Shown here: positions 1-9,408 of the stretch, piece by piece
Layout of the letters: every line of letters begins with the position of its first letter
Position numbering within the stretch: position 1 is the stretch's first letter
NCBI RefSeq assembly: GCF_032921865.1
Contig: NZ_CP136684.1
Coordinates: forward strand, 2,205,001-2,269,000
From: Thalassospira lucentensis
Lineage (GTDB): Bacteria > Pseudomonadota > Alphaproteobacteria > Rhodospirillales > Thalassospiraceae
DNA: 64,000 bases
Direction of reading: 5' to 3'
Program-made: the position numbers and the translations under genes
Notes under the pieces: generated by a model
Told to the model about the DNA's origin: nothing
Seen by the model: the letters and a program-made list of their open reading frames with translations, nothing else
The model's database searches: none

Positions 1-16
1 TAAACAGGAAACAGGT

Positions 17-1060
17 TCAGTTGGCGAAAGACAACTGAACCTTGACCGATTTGCTGCGATCACTTGCCACGTCAAAGGCTTCTGTGGCGGTTTCAAGCGG
101 GAAGGTCTGGGTGATGATCGGGCTTACGTCAATTTTACCGCTATCGATCATGCGAACGGCCTCGGCAAACTCCGTATGGAAACGGAAGGTGCCGGTGATT
201 GTGATTTCCTTGGCGACCAGCGGATTGAACGCTACCGGAATTTCGCCGGCAACGCCGACCTGAACGAGGATGCCTTGCGGGCGCAAAACGCTGATGGCGG
301 ACCGCAAAGCCGCTGGGGCGGCGGAGCATTCCAGGCAAACGTCAAACTGGCCCTTATCCTGTTCATAAGGTTTAAGGTCGTCGGCGGCCGTGGCGATGTT
401 GATGGTGCGGGTTGCCCCCATCTGCTTTGCAACATTCAACGCAAAATCCTGCAAGTCGGTCACAACGATTTCGCTGGCACCGGCAAGTTTGGCGGCCGCC
501 GCACAAAGGCTGCCAATCGGACCAGCACCGGTAATCAGAACCTTCTTACCCGCAAGATCACCTGCGCGTGCAACTGCATGCAGGCATACGGCAAGGGGTT
601 CGGCACAGGCGGCCTTGCAGATATCGGTTTGATCGTTGATCACGAAACACTGGCCTTTGCGCACATTGACCAGATCGCGGAACGCCCCCTGAATATGGGG
701 CATCGGCATTGCCGACCCAAAGAACTTCATGTTCAGGCAATGCTGCTGCAGGTTCTGTAGGCAATAGCGGCACGTGCCGCACGGATGGCTTGGGTTGATT
801 GCAACCTTTTGCCCGACGGCCAGACCGTTTACATCCGGGCCAAGTGCAACGATGGTACCCGCGGCCTCATGTCCAAGAATGATCGGTTCTCGCACGCGGA
901 TTTGACCAATCCCGCCTTCGAAATAGTAATGCATGTCCGAACCGCACACACCACCGGCACCTACACGGATAAGGACTTCGTCACCAATAGGGGCGGTGGT
1001 TGCTTCGGTATCGATCCTAAGATCATCTTGGCCATACAGACGGCAAACACGTGTTTGCAT
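17..1060 (-). CDS. Zinc-dependent L-idonate/L-gulonate 5-dehydrogenase-like protein
   Basis: This 347-residue medium-chain dehydrogenase resembles L-idonate 5-dehydrogenase and sorbitol dehydrogenase. Visible landmarks are the catalytic zinc region (Cys39, His64-Glu65 in GHEAAG), the four structural-zinc cysteines at 94, 97, 100 and 108, and a Rossmann motif GAGPIG near 178-183. It follows dctM after a 3-base gap, with a GGAG ribosome site overlapping the dctM stop, so it is the last gene of the TRAP operon. With UxuA and UxuB encoded divergently, it probably oxidises C5 of an aldonate, either L-idonate to 5-keto-gluconate or L-gulonate to D-fructuronate. The family is clear; the substrate is inferred. 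Confidence 0.85.
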   Translation of the reverse strand: MQTRVCRLYGQDDLRIDTEATTAPIGDEVLIRVGAGGVCGSDMHYYFEGGIGQIRVREPIILGHEAAGTIVALGPDVNGLAVGQKVAINPSHPCGTCRYCLQNLQQHCLNMKFFGSAMPMPHIQGAFRDLVNVRKGQCFVINDQTDICKAACAEPLAVCLHAVARAGDLAGKKVLITGAGPIGSLCAAAAKLAGASEIVVTDLQDFALNVAKQMGATRTINIATAADDLKPYEQDKGQFDVCLECSAAPAALRSAISVLRPQGILVQVGVAGEIPVAFNPLVAKEITITGTFRFHTEFAEAVRMIDSGKIDVSPIITQTFPLETATEAFDVASDRSKSVKVQLSFAN

Positions 1061-1063
1061 TCA

Positions 1064-2338
1064 TTACTCCATCAGGGACGGCAGCCAGGTTGACAGCGCC
1101 GGGATATAGGAAACAAGGAACAGGATCAGGATATTGGTCAGAAGGAACGGCATCAGTGCCCTGATAACCGTGGTCACCGGGGCTTTGGCGATGTTCGCAC
1201 AGATGAACATGCAAATGCCTACCGGCGGGGTCGTCAAACCGATCATCAGGTTCAGAACCGCAAACACCGCGAAATGGATAGGATCGACACCGACATTGGT
1301 GGCAAGGGTCAGAAGTGGCACAAACAGGATGATCAATGCCGCAATCGTTTCCATGAACATGCCGACAATGAGCAGAACCAGATTGATCAGCAATATCACG
1401 GCATATTTGTTATCTGTGAATGACAATACCGCGTTTGAAATCATCTGCGGGATGCGTTCGGAAACAAGGATCCAGCCAAACACGTTTGCCAAACCGACAA
1501 GCGCAAGAATGGCGGCGGCGGTCACCGCGCTGTCGATGATGATTTTCGGAACCTTGCGCAGCGGCAGTTCGCGATAAATGAAACAGCCGACAATCAGGGC
1601 ATAGATACTGGCAATGACTGCGGTTTCAGTCGGGGTGACGATGCCGCTCAGCAAACCGCCGACAATCAGGGCCGTCATGGCAAGTGCCCAGAAGGCGCCG
1701 ACGAAGGATCGGGCCAGTTCACCAAATCCCTGCCACGGCTGGTGCGGAAAATTGCGTCGGACCGCGATGATGTAGCAGGTCACCATCATTGCAAGACCCA
1801 TCAGGATGCCGGGAATAGCACCCGCAATGAACATCTTGCCAACAGAAATGCCAGACAATGCACCAACGATGATCATGGGCATGCTTGGCGGGATGATCGG
1901 CCCGACCGTTGATGATGCCGCCGTAACAGCGGCCGAAAAAGCAGGAGTGTATCCGGCGCGGACCATGCCGGGGATCATCATGCCGCCGATTGATGCCGCG
2001 TCGGCAACAGCTGTTCCGGAAATGCCCCCAAACAGCATGGAACCGGTAACATTGGTCAGGCCAAGGCCACCCCGCATCCATCCGACCATCGCATTGGCGA
2101 ACCGCACAATACGCGGTGTAATCCCCCCGCCATTCATCAGGTTCCCGGCAAGGATAAAGCCCGGAATACAAAGCAGAACAAATACATCCATCCCGGCAAA
2201 CATTTTTTGCGGGATCACAACAAGAGGAATGCCTTCCAGCAGCAAATAGCACAGCGAGGACAGACCCAGCGTCACGGCGACCGGAAGGCCGATGACGAGG
2301 CCGAGGGCAAAAACGCCAAGTAAAATTGCGAGGCTCAT
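1064..2338 (-). CDS. TRAP transporter large permease (DctM family)
   Basis: This 424-residue, very hydrophobic protein has the normal DctM length and the family's glycine- and proline-rich segments (for example GPIIPPSMPMI and TPPVGICMF). DctM is the translocating subunit, driven by an ion gradient, and works with the small DctQ subunit and a periplasmic DctP. Its start overlaps the dctQ stop by four bases (ATGA), indicating translational coupling. The context of a GntR regulator, UxuA/UxuB and a sugar-acid dehydrogenase points to uptake of a hexonate or hexuronate; the exact substrate is unknown. Confidence 0.93.
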   Translation of the reverse strand: MSLAILLGVFALGLVIGLPVAVTLGLSSLCYLLLEGIPLVVIPQKMFAGMDVFVLLCIPGFILAGNLMNGGGITPRIVRFANAMVGWMRGGLGLTNVTGSMLFGGISGTAVADAASIGGMMIPGMVRAGYTPAFSAAVTAASSTVGPIIPPSMPMIIVGALSGISVGKMFIAGAIPGILMGLAMMVTCYIIAVRRNFPHQPWQGFGELARSFVGAFWALAMTALIVGGLLSGIVTPTETAVIASIYALIVGCFIYRELPLRKVPKIIIDSAVTAAAILALVGLANVFGWILVSERIPQMISNAVLSFTDNKYAVILLINLVLLIVGMFMETIAALIILFVPLLTLATNVGVDPIHFAVFAVLNLMIGLTTPPVGICMFICANIAKAPVTTVIRALMPFLLTNILILFLVSYIPALSTWLPSLME

Positions 2339-2844
2339 GGGAAGTCCTTCGTCGTATCTTCAGCTTTTCCGTCAGAAGCCCCGGCGATGACACGTATCAT
2401 CCGCAGGACCGCGAAAAGGCCGAGAACGGCAAGAAGAATGAAAACGGTGGCGTGAATGAAGTCCATCCGGACGCCTAAAGCGGGTGAAGTTTGAAGAACA
2501 CCGATTGAAACAAACATCCACGCAGGGGATAGCAGTATCAGGCAAAATGCCGCCGTCAGCCCGGCCGAGATGAACATCAATGCCCGCTGAATACGCAAAG
2601 GCAGCATTTCGCAAACGATGTCGACATTAACCAGTTCGCCATTGCGAAAAGACAGCCCGACGCCAAAAGCCGCAAGAAACAGCAGCGCATGACGCGTGAG
2701 TTCTTCGGTCCATACCGGTGAACTGGTCAAAAAGGTTCGCGACACAACCTGTATCAGGACCGTGCCGATCAGAATGCCGAAAGCGGCACCGGTTCCGATC
2801 CGGCAAAGTGCAATGATGGATGCGTATAATCTGGCAGAAAGCAC
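2335..2844 (-). CDS. TRAP transporter small permease (DctQ family)
   Basis: About 169 residues with four predicted membrane segments and the DctQ-typical WTEELTRHALLFLAAFGVG region. I place the start at GTG 2844 because it has a GGGGAAG ribosome site about five bases upstream. The longer reading from TTG at 2901 would run through the hairpin after dctP. The stop overlaps the dctM start. DctQ holds the TRAP complex together in the inner membrane. Confidence 0.85.
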   Translation of the reverse strand: MLSARLYASIIALCRIGTGAAFGILIGTVLIQVVSRTFLTSSPVWTEELTRHALLFLAAFGVGLSFRNGELVNVDIVCEMLPLRIQRALMFISAGLTAAFCLILLSPAWMFVSIGVLQTSPALGVRMDFIHATVFILLAVLGLFAVLRMIRVIAGASDGKAEDTTKDFP

Positions 2845-2860
2845 GTTACTTCCCCGTCGA

Positions 2861-2893
2861 AAAAAGGTTCGGTCGCGCGTACGCAACCGAACC
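2861..2893 (-). terminator. Hairpin with T-run between dctP and dctQ (partial terminator)
   Basis: The arms GGTTCGGT (2866-2873) and ACCGAACC (2886-2893) pair perfectly. On the minus strand the stem is followed by six T (2865 downward, TTTTTT then CGACGG). It lies after the dctP stop and before the dctQ ribosome site, so it probably lets only part of transcription through to the permease genes. Confidence 0.7.
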
Positions 2894-2901
2894 GGTAGCA
2901 A

Positions 2902-3876
2902 TCAGTTTGCGAAAAGGTCTTCGACGACAGGACGGATTTCGTCGGAAACATTTGCAAGAACAGCGTCTTTTGCTTTTTGGGCAAAGGCCTGCGTGTCGAC
3001 TTCAACGAAGGTCATGCCCTTTGCCTGAAGTTCCTTCGTCAACCGTTCTTCATCAGCGCTAAACAGGTCGCGCTCATATGCCTGCGCCCGTTTTGCGGCT
3101 TCCATGACGGCTTCCTTGTCGGCATCTGACAGTTTGCCCCAGGTGATTTCCGAAATGGTCAGATAAATCCATGAACGGACATGCTCGGTCTTGTTCACAA
3201 ATTTCTGCACTTCGTTGAAGCTTGCCGAATCAATCAGCGCCAGCGGGTTTTCCTGTGCGTCGATGGTGCCTGCCTGAAGCGAGGTAAAGACTTCCGAGAA
3301 CGCCATCGGTGTCGGTTGCGCGCCAAGCGATTTCCAGACATCAACAAAAAGCGGAACGTTCGGAACGCGCAGTTTCAGGCCGTTCAGATCATCCGGGCTT
3401 TTGATTTCGCGATTTGACGTCAGGTTGCGCGGGCCGCGGGCAAAATAGGCAATTGGGCGGATGCGGGCTTTCTCGACGATCTGCTGTTCGATTTTGTCGC
3501 CGATTTCACCACTGGCAACGGCATCCATGTCTTCGAGCGTCTGATAGGCATACGGAACAGCCAGAAGGGCCGCCATCGGTGCCCAGTTCTGCAGGCTTTC
3601 ACCGGTAATGGTCATGTCGACCGAACCAAGCTGCATGCCGTTGATCAGGTCGATTTCCTTGCCGAGTGTTTCGTTGGGGAAGACCTGCACATCAATACGG
3701 CCGTCGGTAAGGGTCGAAAGTTCCTCGCCGAACTTCACGGCAGCTTTGTGCCAGGCATTCTGTTCATTGGCGAGATGACCAAGTTTCAGGGTTATTTCTG
3801 CGGCAATCGCAGAGTTACCCATCATCATGGCGGCTACACCGGCGATCATCAGTTTCTTGGTCGTTTTTTTAAGCAT
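2902..3876 (-). CDS. TRAP periplasmic substrate-binding protein (DctP family)
   Basis: A 324-residue DctP-type protein with an N-terminal signal peptide (KKTTKK, hydrophobic stretch, cleavage probably after AIAA near residue 26). The DctP core is present: LKLRVPNVPLF carries the arginine that in this family binds the ligand carboxylate, followed by the QAGTIDAQENPL segment. It is the first gene after the GntR regulator, and the downstream hairpin should favour its expression over the permeases. The divergent mannonate/fructuronate genes suggest a sugar acid ligand. Confidence 0.93.
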   Translation of the reverse strand: MLKKTTKKLMIAGVAAMMMGNSAIAAEITLKLGHLANEQNAWHKAAVKFGEELSTLTDGRIDVQVFPNETLGKEIDLINGMQLGSVDMTITGESLQNWAPMAALLAVPYAYQTLEDMDAVASGEIGDKIEQQIVEKARIRPIAYFARGPRNLTSNREIKSPDDLNGLKLRVPNVPLFVDVWKSLGAQPTPMAFSEVFTSLQAGTIDAQENPLALIDSASFNEVQKFVNKTEHVRSWIYLTISEITWGKLSDADKEAVMEAAKRAQAYERDLFSADEERLTKELQAKGMTFVEVDTQAFAQKAKDAVLANVSDEIRPVVEDLFAN

Positions 3877-3902
3877 CTTTTCCTCCCTGTTCGGTTGATG
3901 CC

Positions 3903-4613
3903 TTAGGGCGACAACGTGGAATTTGCGTTGTCAAAAAGCTCCGTTCTGGAGCGGGCAATATCAGGCAGCGTATGCAGAATCTCACGGAGGTGCTCACGCA
4001 TGGCTGCGCTGGCTGCTTCGGGATCACGGGATGTGATCGCGGAAACAATTCGGATATGCTGTTCGATGATCTCGTTCATCGGAAACTGGAAGTAACTGAG
4101 GTAGCGCACTCGGTCGAGCTGGGCGCGAACATCCTCAACGACCTTCCATGCGTATGTCTTGCCTGCCGCTTCTGCGAGGCAGCGATGGAAATCATGATCC
4201 AGTTTAAGGAATGCACGCGCATCGCCTTCCATCGCCTGGCGCTGATCGGTGATCAGTTGTTCAAGGCGTGCCAGAAATGCATCATCGGGCTTGGTTGCGA
4301 CGAAACGGGCAATGTCGGCCTCGATGGCTTCGCGGACAAAACGCGCATCAAGAACGGCGGCGACGGAAATCTTTCGGACATAGGTTCCGCGTTGCGGGCG
4401 AACCTCCAAAAGGCCTTCGTCGGCAAGCTTGATGAAGGCCTCGCGGACGGGTTGGCGGCTGACATTGTAATGTTTGGCAAGTTCGGCTTCGGACAGGCGC
4501 ACGCCGGGAAGCAGATCCGTGCACACGATCCGTTCGCGAATAATGCGATGGATCTGTGGGCCTACGGCCTGATCGTGTGTGATTTCCCAGTCATTTTGTT
4601 CGGGATCGCCCAT
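3903..4613 (-). CDS. GntR-family regulator, FadR subfamily (FCD ligand domain)
   Basis: About 236 residues: an N-terminal winged helix (SEAELAKHYNVSRQPVREAFIKL) and an FCD all-helical ligand domain with metal-site-like aspartate and histidines (LDHDFHRCLAEAAG). I choose ATG 4613 because AAGGAGAG sits just upstream; an ATG at 4640 lacks such a site. It is transcribed with the TRAP genes and diverges from uxuA. UxuR/ExuR-like members of this family are repressors relieved by fructuronate or related acids, so local control of both transcripts is likely. Confidence 0.88.
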   Translation of the reverse strand: MGDPEQNDWEITHDQAVGPQIHRIIRERIVCTDLLPGVRLSEAELAKHYNVSRQPVREAFIKLADEGLLEVRPQRGTYVRKISVAAVLDARFVREAIEADIARFVATKPDDAFLARLEQLITDQRQAMEGDARAFLKLDHDFHRCLAEAAGKTYAWKVVEDVRAQLDRVRYLSYFQFPMNEIIEQHIRIVSAITSRDPEAASAAMREHLREILHTLPDIARSRTELFDNANSTLSP

Positions 4614-4740
4614 CAATCTCTCCTTGCTTTTCTGAGTCATGATGCATACTACCATACTAGTCAACAAAATTATGACGTGATATTATTCCTAACCGTTATA
4701 GTCGGTGTTGAAGACACCACGCCAATACAGAGAGAAACAC
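4614..4740. promoter_or_regulatory. Divergent promoter region between GntR and uxuA
   Basis: This 127-base AT-rich gap must hold both promoters. Visible elements are a direct repeat CATAC-N3-CATAC at about 4645-4657, the sequence TACTAGT next to it, TATTAT and TATAGT hexamers that could be -10 elements for uxuA, and a small hairpin GGTGT/ACACC at 4704-4718. No textbook FadR-type palindrome stands out, so the operator is not assigned. Confidence 0.4.
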
Positions 4741-5964
4741 ATGAAACAAACCTGGAGATGGTTCGGCCCGCGCGATCTGGTCAGCATTGACGATATTTGC
4801 CAGGCTGGCGCACATGGCGTGGTTTCCGCCCTTCATCATGTGCCAAGTGGTGCTGTCTGGACGCCGGATGAGATTGCCAAACGTCATGCCGAAATCGCGA
4901 CCATGAAGGATGGGGCGCCTTCGGGCCTTACCTGGGATGTCGTCGAGAGTCTTCCGGTTTCCGAATCGATCAAACGGCAGGTAGGCCCGTGGCGCGATCA
5001 TATCGCAGCCTACAAGCAAAGCCTGCGTAACCTTGCCGATTCCGGGATCAGCATCGTTTGCTATAACTTTATGCCGGTTCTTGACTGGACCCGAACCCAT
5101 CTGAGCTGGCGTCTGTCAAACGGCGCAACCTGCATGCGATTTGATCTGGTCGACTTTGTTGCATTTGATCTGTTCATTCTGAACCGCGATGGTGCTGCCG
5201 ATGATTATCCGGCCGCAATTGTTGCGGATGCAAAAAGTCGTTTCGCACAAATGTCCGAAGATCGCCGTAGTGAACTTGAACGGACGGTTGCCTTCGGCTT
5301 GCCCGGTTCGGTCGAGAATCTCTCGCTGGATGATTTGCGTGCGTTGCTTGCAACCTATGCCGATATTGATGCCGATACGCTTCGTGGCAATCTGGTTGCC
5401 TTCCTTGAGGAAGTCGTACCTGTCGCACGCGAGGTTGGTATTCGCATGTGCTGCCATCCCGACGATCCGCCCTTTGCCCTTTTGGGATTGTCGCGGATCA
5501 TGTCGACCGAGGCCGACTATGCCTACATCATGCAGGCGGTGGATCTTCCGGAAAATGGCATAACGCTATGTTCCGGGTCGCTGGGTGTACATCCGGAAAA
5601 TGATTTGCCGGGGATGATGAAACGCTTGGGTGACCGTGTGCATTTCATTCATCTGCGCAATACAAAACGCGAAAGCGAAGGTCTGCCATGCAGCTTCCAT
5701 GAGGCGGAGCATCTGGATGGCGATACCAACATGGTCGATCTGATCGAGGAAATCCTGCGCGAAGAGGCACGTCGCAAAGCAGCGGGACGTGCTGACTGGA
5801 ACATTCCGATGCGTCCGGATCATGGGCAGGATATTCTTGATGACTTGAACCGCAAGGGACAGCCGGGTTATCCGGCGATTGGGCGCCTCAAAGGCCTTGC
5901 CGAGTTGCGCGGTGTGATGACGGCACTTTCGGCAAGGTTTGATTTGCTTGGGGTCCCAAAATGA
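4741..5964 (+). CDS. uxuA: Mannonate dehydratase UxuA
   Basis: A 407-residue UxuA. It starts with the family hallmark KQTWRWFGPRD and contains the metal-site regions CCHPDDPP, GSLGVHPEND, FIHLRNTKR and MRPDHG. It removes water from D-mannonate to give 2-keto-3-deoxy-D-gluconate in the cytosol, using Mn2+ or Fe2+. The start is the ATG just before MKQTW; 12 further upstream codons are open but are not part of the family. The stop overlaps the uxuB start as ATGA. Confidence 0.96.
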   Translation: MKQTWRWFGPRDLVSIDDICQAGAHGVVSALHHVPSGAVWTPDEIAKRHAEIATMKDGAPSGLTWDVVESLPVSESIKRQVGPWRDHIAAYKQSLRNLADSGISIVCYNFMPVLDWTRTHLSWRLSNGATCMRFDLVDFVAFDLFILNRDGAADDYPAAIVADAKSRFAQMSEDRRSELERTVAFGLPGSVENLSLDDLRALLATYADIDADTLRGNLVAFLEEVVPVAREVGIRMCCHPDDPPFALLGLSRIMSTEADYAYIMQAVDLPENGITLCSGSLGVHPENDLPGMMKRLGDRVHFIHLRNTKRESEGLPCSFHEAEHLDGDTNMVDLIEEILREEARRKAAGRADWNIPMRPDHGQDILDDLNRKGQPGYPAIGRLKGLAELRGVMTALSARFDLLGVPK

Positions 5965-7412
5965 CATCTTCCGATAGTTCCGCTGCTGCACCCGATGCAG
6001 ATAGGGCAACGGCCGGTATCGTGCATATCGGGATCGGTGCCTTCCACCGGGCCCATCAGGCGGTTTATACCGACGTGGCGATGCAGGCCAAAGGCGGGAA
6101 CTGGCGCATTATCGGTGTCAGTTTGCGCAGCACTGACATTGTCGATGCCTTGAATGCGCAGGACTGCGCCTTTACGGTGATTGAACGTCATCCCGACGGC
6201 CCCAAAGCCCTTAGGATCACCAGCCTGTCAAAGGCAATTGCGGCTTCGCGTGATATTGCACCGGTTTTGGACGCGCTTACCGATCCGGCAATCGGGATCG
6301 TGACCATCACGGTCACCGAAAAGGCATATGGCATTGATCGGGTGTTGGGGGCGGTTCAGGCGGAACATCCGGCTGTGAAACATGATCTGGCAAATTCCAC
6401 CACGCCAACCGGGCTTCTCGGGATCTTGGTCGCCGGGCTGAAGCGCCGCAAACAGGCCGGCATTCGACCGTTTACAATCGTTTCCTGTGATAACCTGCCA
6501 TCGAACGGAGTGTTGTTGCGCAGCGGTGTGATTGACTTTGCCAAGCGTGTCGACCCGGATCTGGCAGGTTGGATCGAGGAAAATGTTTCCTTCCCCTCGA
6601 CGATGGTTGACCGGATTACGCCAGCGGCGGCAGCTCGCACGTTTGAAGATGCCAAAATTTTGACCGGAATCGACGATCCGGCTGCGATTGAAACCGAACC
6701 CTTTTCGCAGTGGGTTATCGAGGATGATTTCCCTGATGGCAGGCCCGCCTGGGAAGAAGCCGGTGCGATTCTGGTTCACGATGTCGAGCCATACGAACTT
6801 ATGAAACTTCGTATGCTTAACGGCAGCCACTCCCTGATCGCCTATTTGGGGCAAGTCGGTGATTACCGCTATGTTCGTGACGCAATGGCAAATGAGGCCT
6901 TCTCGCAACTTGTTGCGCAACATATGAAAAATGCTGCCGCAACGATGGCACCGCTTGCCGGGATTGATTTTTCCGATTACGGGGCCGAATTGGTCGAACG
7001 TTTCCGCAATCCCGAAATCGCACACGAAACCCGTCAGATTGCCATGGATGGCACGGAAAAACTCCCGCAGCGGATTTTCTCCCCGGCTTGTGATCTGCCG
7101 CAGGAAAGCAAGATGCTCGGTACGTTTGCCCTTTGTTTTGCTGCATGGATGGCTGTGATTTGCCAGCGCGTCAATACAGCACAGGATGGAACCGCTGAAC
7201 TGCTCAATGATCCGCGTGCAAACGAAATCATGGAAGCACTGGCGGATCATCAGGATGCAACCGCGATATACGAAAAACTTTCCGGTCTTAAGGGCTGGAT
7301 GCCCAAACAGTTGCAGGATAGCCTGTTCTGGCGTGAAGCCGTGATTAAACGCTTGTCGATACTAATGTCGGACGGTGCAGATGCCGCCATCAGGCACGAG
7401 ATCGACGCGTGA
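5961..7412 (+). CDS. uxuB: Fructuronate reductase / D-mannonate oxidoreductase (mannitol dehydrogenase family)
   Basis: A 483-residue long-chain polyol dehydrogenase. It has an N-terminal Rossmann start (HIGIGAFHRAHQAVYTD), the SCDNLPSNG segment, VDRITP, and the catalytic lysine/asparagine/histidine region KLRMLNGSHSLIAYLG. Mannitol and mannonate dehydrogenases share this fold. The four-base overlap with uxuA makes D-fructuronate reduction to D-mannonate (UxuB) the best reading, linking a fructuronate-producing step to UxuA. Confidence 0.92.
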   Translation: MTSSDSSAAAPDADRATAGIVHIGIGAFHRAHQAVYTDVAMQAKGGNWRIIGVSLRSTDIVDALNAQDCAFTVIERHPDGPKALRITSLSKAIAASRDIAPVLDALTDPAIGIVTITVTEKAYGIDRVLGAVQAEHPAVKHDLANSTTPTGLLGILVAGLKRRKQAGIRPFTIVSCDNLPSNGVLLRSGVIDFAKRVDPDLAGWIEENVSFPSTMVDRITPAAAARTFEDAKILTGIDDPAAIETEPFSQWVIEDDFPDGRPAWEEAGAILVHDVEPYELMKLRMLNGSHSLIAYLGQVGDYRYVRDAMANEAFSQLVAQHMKNAAATMAPLAGIDFSDYGAELVERFRNPEIAHETRQIAMDGTEKLPQRIFSPACDLPQESKMLGTFALCFAAWMAVICQRVNTAQDGTAELLNDPRANEIMEALADHQDATAIYEKLSGLKGWMPKQLQDSLFWREAVIKRLSILMSDGADAAIRHEIDA

Positions 7413-7623
7413 CTTTATCCCAGTTCTTTGCGATCAAGCATATGCCAAAATGGTTCCATCCGGACCTGTTTACCGATTTGATCCCGACGAAACATTTCGC
7501 CGGCTGTATGACCGCTTACTGCGGATCAATTATCAGCCTAGCTATTTTGCGTTATCGAACGGAGCAAAGTGACACCGCAATACCTCACTATATCGCGATG
7601 GATATGGCGGGAGATTTTGCGGT

Positions 7624-9408
7624 CTAAATGATTTCCAGAACCGGTGTGGTCAAAAGCTGCCCCGTCGTGACATCGCCGATACCACGGTCGGTTTGATGCG
7701 GGCCGGGGTTGCAGGCCAATGTAGCGCCGAACAGGGCCTTGAAAACCAGATAGGGCGGTTGCCAGTCGACAATTGCATCTGTCGCGGTTCGGATATCGGC
7801 AAATTGCTGCGCAACATGATCCATCGGTGCGTCGGACACCAACCCACAAAGTGGCAGCGGAAGAAGCGCATCAAGTTTGCCGTTTGATGCGACCGCCATA
7901 CCGCCACCGGCACGGATGACGGCATTGGCGGCAACCATCATATCGCGCGGATTGCCACCGAACACCGTAACATTGTGGCTGTCATGCGAGACGGTGGTGC
8001 AAACGGCACCTTTCCAGTCACCCCATCCGGTCAGAAAGCCGACGCGTGGTTTGCTGTCTGCCTTTCCGTGGCGATGGGCAACGGCGATCATGGTCGTGCC
8101 CATAGGCGGCACCACATAGCCGTTTTTGACATCGGCGTCGTCTGTTGCCCAGCGAGTAAAGCGTGGCCGGTCAATGGTGGCGATCCGGACGCGATCCCCG
8201 GATGCAGGAACACGAAAATCATCGATGGTCAGGACATCCATCTTCATGGTGTCAGACAGGGGGGCGGGATCAATCGAAACCGCCCGTGATGCCATTTCAC
8301 CGACCCCGGCGACGATTTCACCATTTGCAATAACCTGGCGTGCCCTGAAATCGGTCAGGTCGTCAAAGATGACAATATCTGCACGCCGTCCGGCAGCAAT
8401 CAAACCAAGATCGGAACGGCCAAGGCGCATCGCGGCATTCAGGGTTGCCGCCCGCAACGCCCATTCGGGCTTCATGCCATAACGGACCAGCCGACGCACC
8501 ACATCATCAAGCCCACCAGCATGAAACAGGTCATCGGGGAATACGTCATCGGTACAAAGCGTGACGGTTTGCGGCAGGAAACCCAACTCATTAAGCGTCT
8601 CGACAAAGCTCGGCAGAAGGTGGTCGTGCGATCCGCGCATTTCAATCGCAAGACCGGCTCGCAGTTTTGCCATCAGATCATCGTTTGAAACCAGTTCATG
8701 GTCTGAACTGACACCCGCCGTCATAAAGGCGGCAAGATCGGGTCCTTCAAGGCCACGGGCATGACCACAGACAAGTTTCCCCGATGCAAGACCTGCCTGC
8801 ATGATGTTGGTCATGCGGGGATTGCGATCAATCACGCCGCGCATATTCATGACTTCGGCAACCCCGGCGATTTCTGGCCAGGACAGCATTTCGGCCATGG
8901 CCTCACCGTCAAAATCAGCACCGGATATTTCAAGGCCGGGGGCGGCGGGAACGCAGGACGGTGCCAGAACCAGAACACGTAATGGCAGGTCACGTGTTGC
9001 ATCAATCGCCCAGCGGACACCATCAAGCCCCCGCACATTGCCAAATTCATGCGGGTCCCAGACGATTGTCGTGACGCCGCGGGCAACGACCGTTTCGGCA
9101 TAGATCGCCGGTGTGACCATCGAACTTTCGATATGCATGTGCGTGTCGATCAGGCCGGGGCTGACATAACCGCCCCGGGCACTGACGATCTTGCGGGCGT
9201 CGCTTCTGGTTGCCGGTTCATGGACGCTTGCGATCATTGGACCGATCAGGCCGATATCGGCCTTGCGGATTTCACTGGTCACCATATCGACAAGCTTGCC
9301 ACCGGTAATCAGGATATCGAACGGTTCATCGCCGCGTGCGGCGGCGACGGCACGTGTGCGCAATTTATGGCAGGTTAGATCGCCGGGTTCTGTCGTGCGA
9401 TTATTCAT
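7624..9408 (-). CDS. ade: Adenine deaminase
   Basis: A 594-residue adenine deaminase of the amidohydrolase superfamily. It contains the HxH metal site in GLIDTHMHIESSM, the IVWDPHE segment, and the C-terminal domain typical of bacterial Ade (GGMAVASNGK, LPLCGLVSD). It converts adenine to hypoxanthine and ammonia. I place the start at ATG 9408, which overlaps the stop of the upstream nucleoside hydrolase as ATGA. As last gene of the operon it completes adenosine to adenine to hypoxanthine. Confidence 0.95.
   Translation of the reverse strand: MNNRTTEPGDLTCHKLRTRAVAAARGDEPFDILITGGKLVDMVTSEIRKADIGLIGPMIASVHEPATRSDARKIVSARGGYVSPGLIDTHMHIESSMVTPAIYAETVVARGVTTIVWDPHEFGNVRGLDGVRWAIDATRDLPLRVLVLAPSCVPAAPGLEISGADFDGEAMAEMLSWPEIAGVAEVMNMRGVIDRNPRMTNIMQAGLASGKLVCGHARGLEGPDLAAFMTAGVSSDHELVSNDDLMAKLRAGLAIEMRGSHDHLLPSFVETLNELGFLPQTVTLCTDDVFPDDLFHAGGLDDVVRRLVRYGMKPEWALRAATLNAAMRLGRSDLGLIAAGRRADIVIFDDLTDFRARQVIANGEIVAGVGEMASRAVSIDPAPLSDTMKMDVLTIDDFRVPASGDRVRIATIDRPRFTRWATDDADVKNGYVVPPMGTTMIAVAHRHGKADSKPRVGFLTGWGDWKGAVCTTVSHDSHNVTVFGGNPRDMMVAANAVIRAGGGMAVASNGKLDALLPLPLCGLVSDAPMDHVAQQFADIRTATDAIVDWQPPYLVFKALFGATLACNPGPHQTDRGIGDVTTGQLLTTPVLEII

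Noticed and set aside
7409-7627. Open frame of 72 codons after uxuB starting with GTG that overlaps the uxuB stop, and another frame at 7375-7572
   Set aside because: Neither has a ribosome site or a recognisable motif, and the first runs into the end of the adenine deaminase gene. I see no evidence for a real protein.
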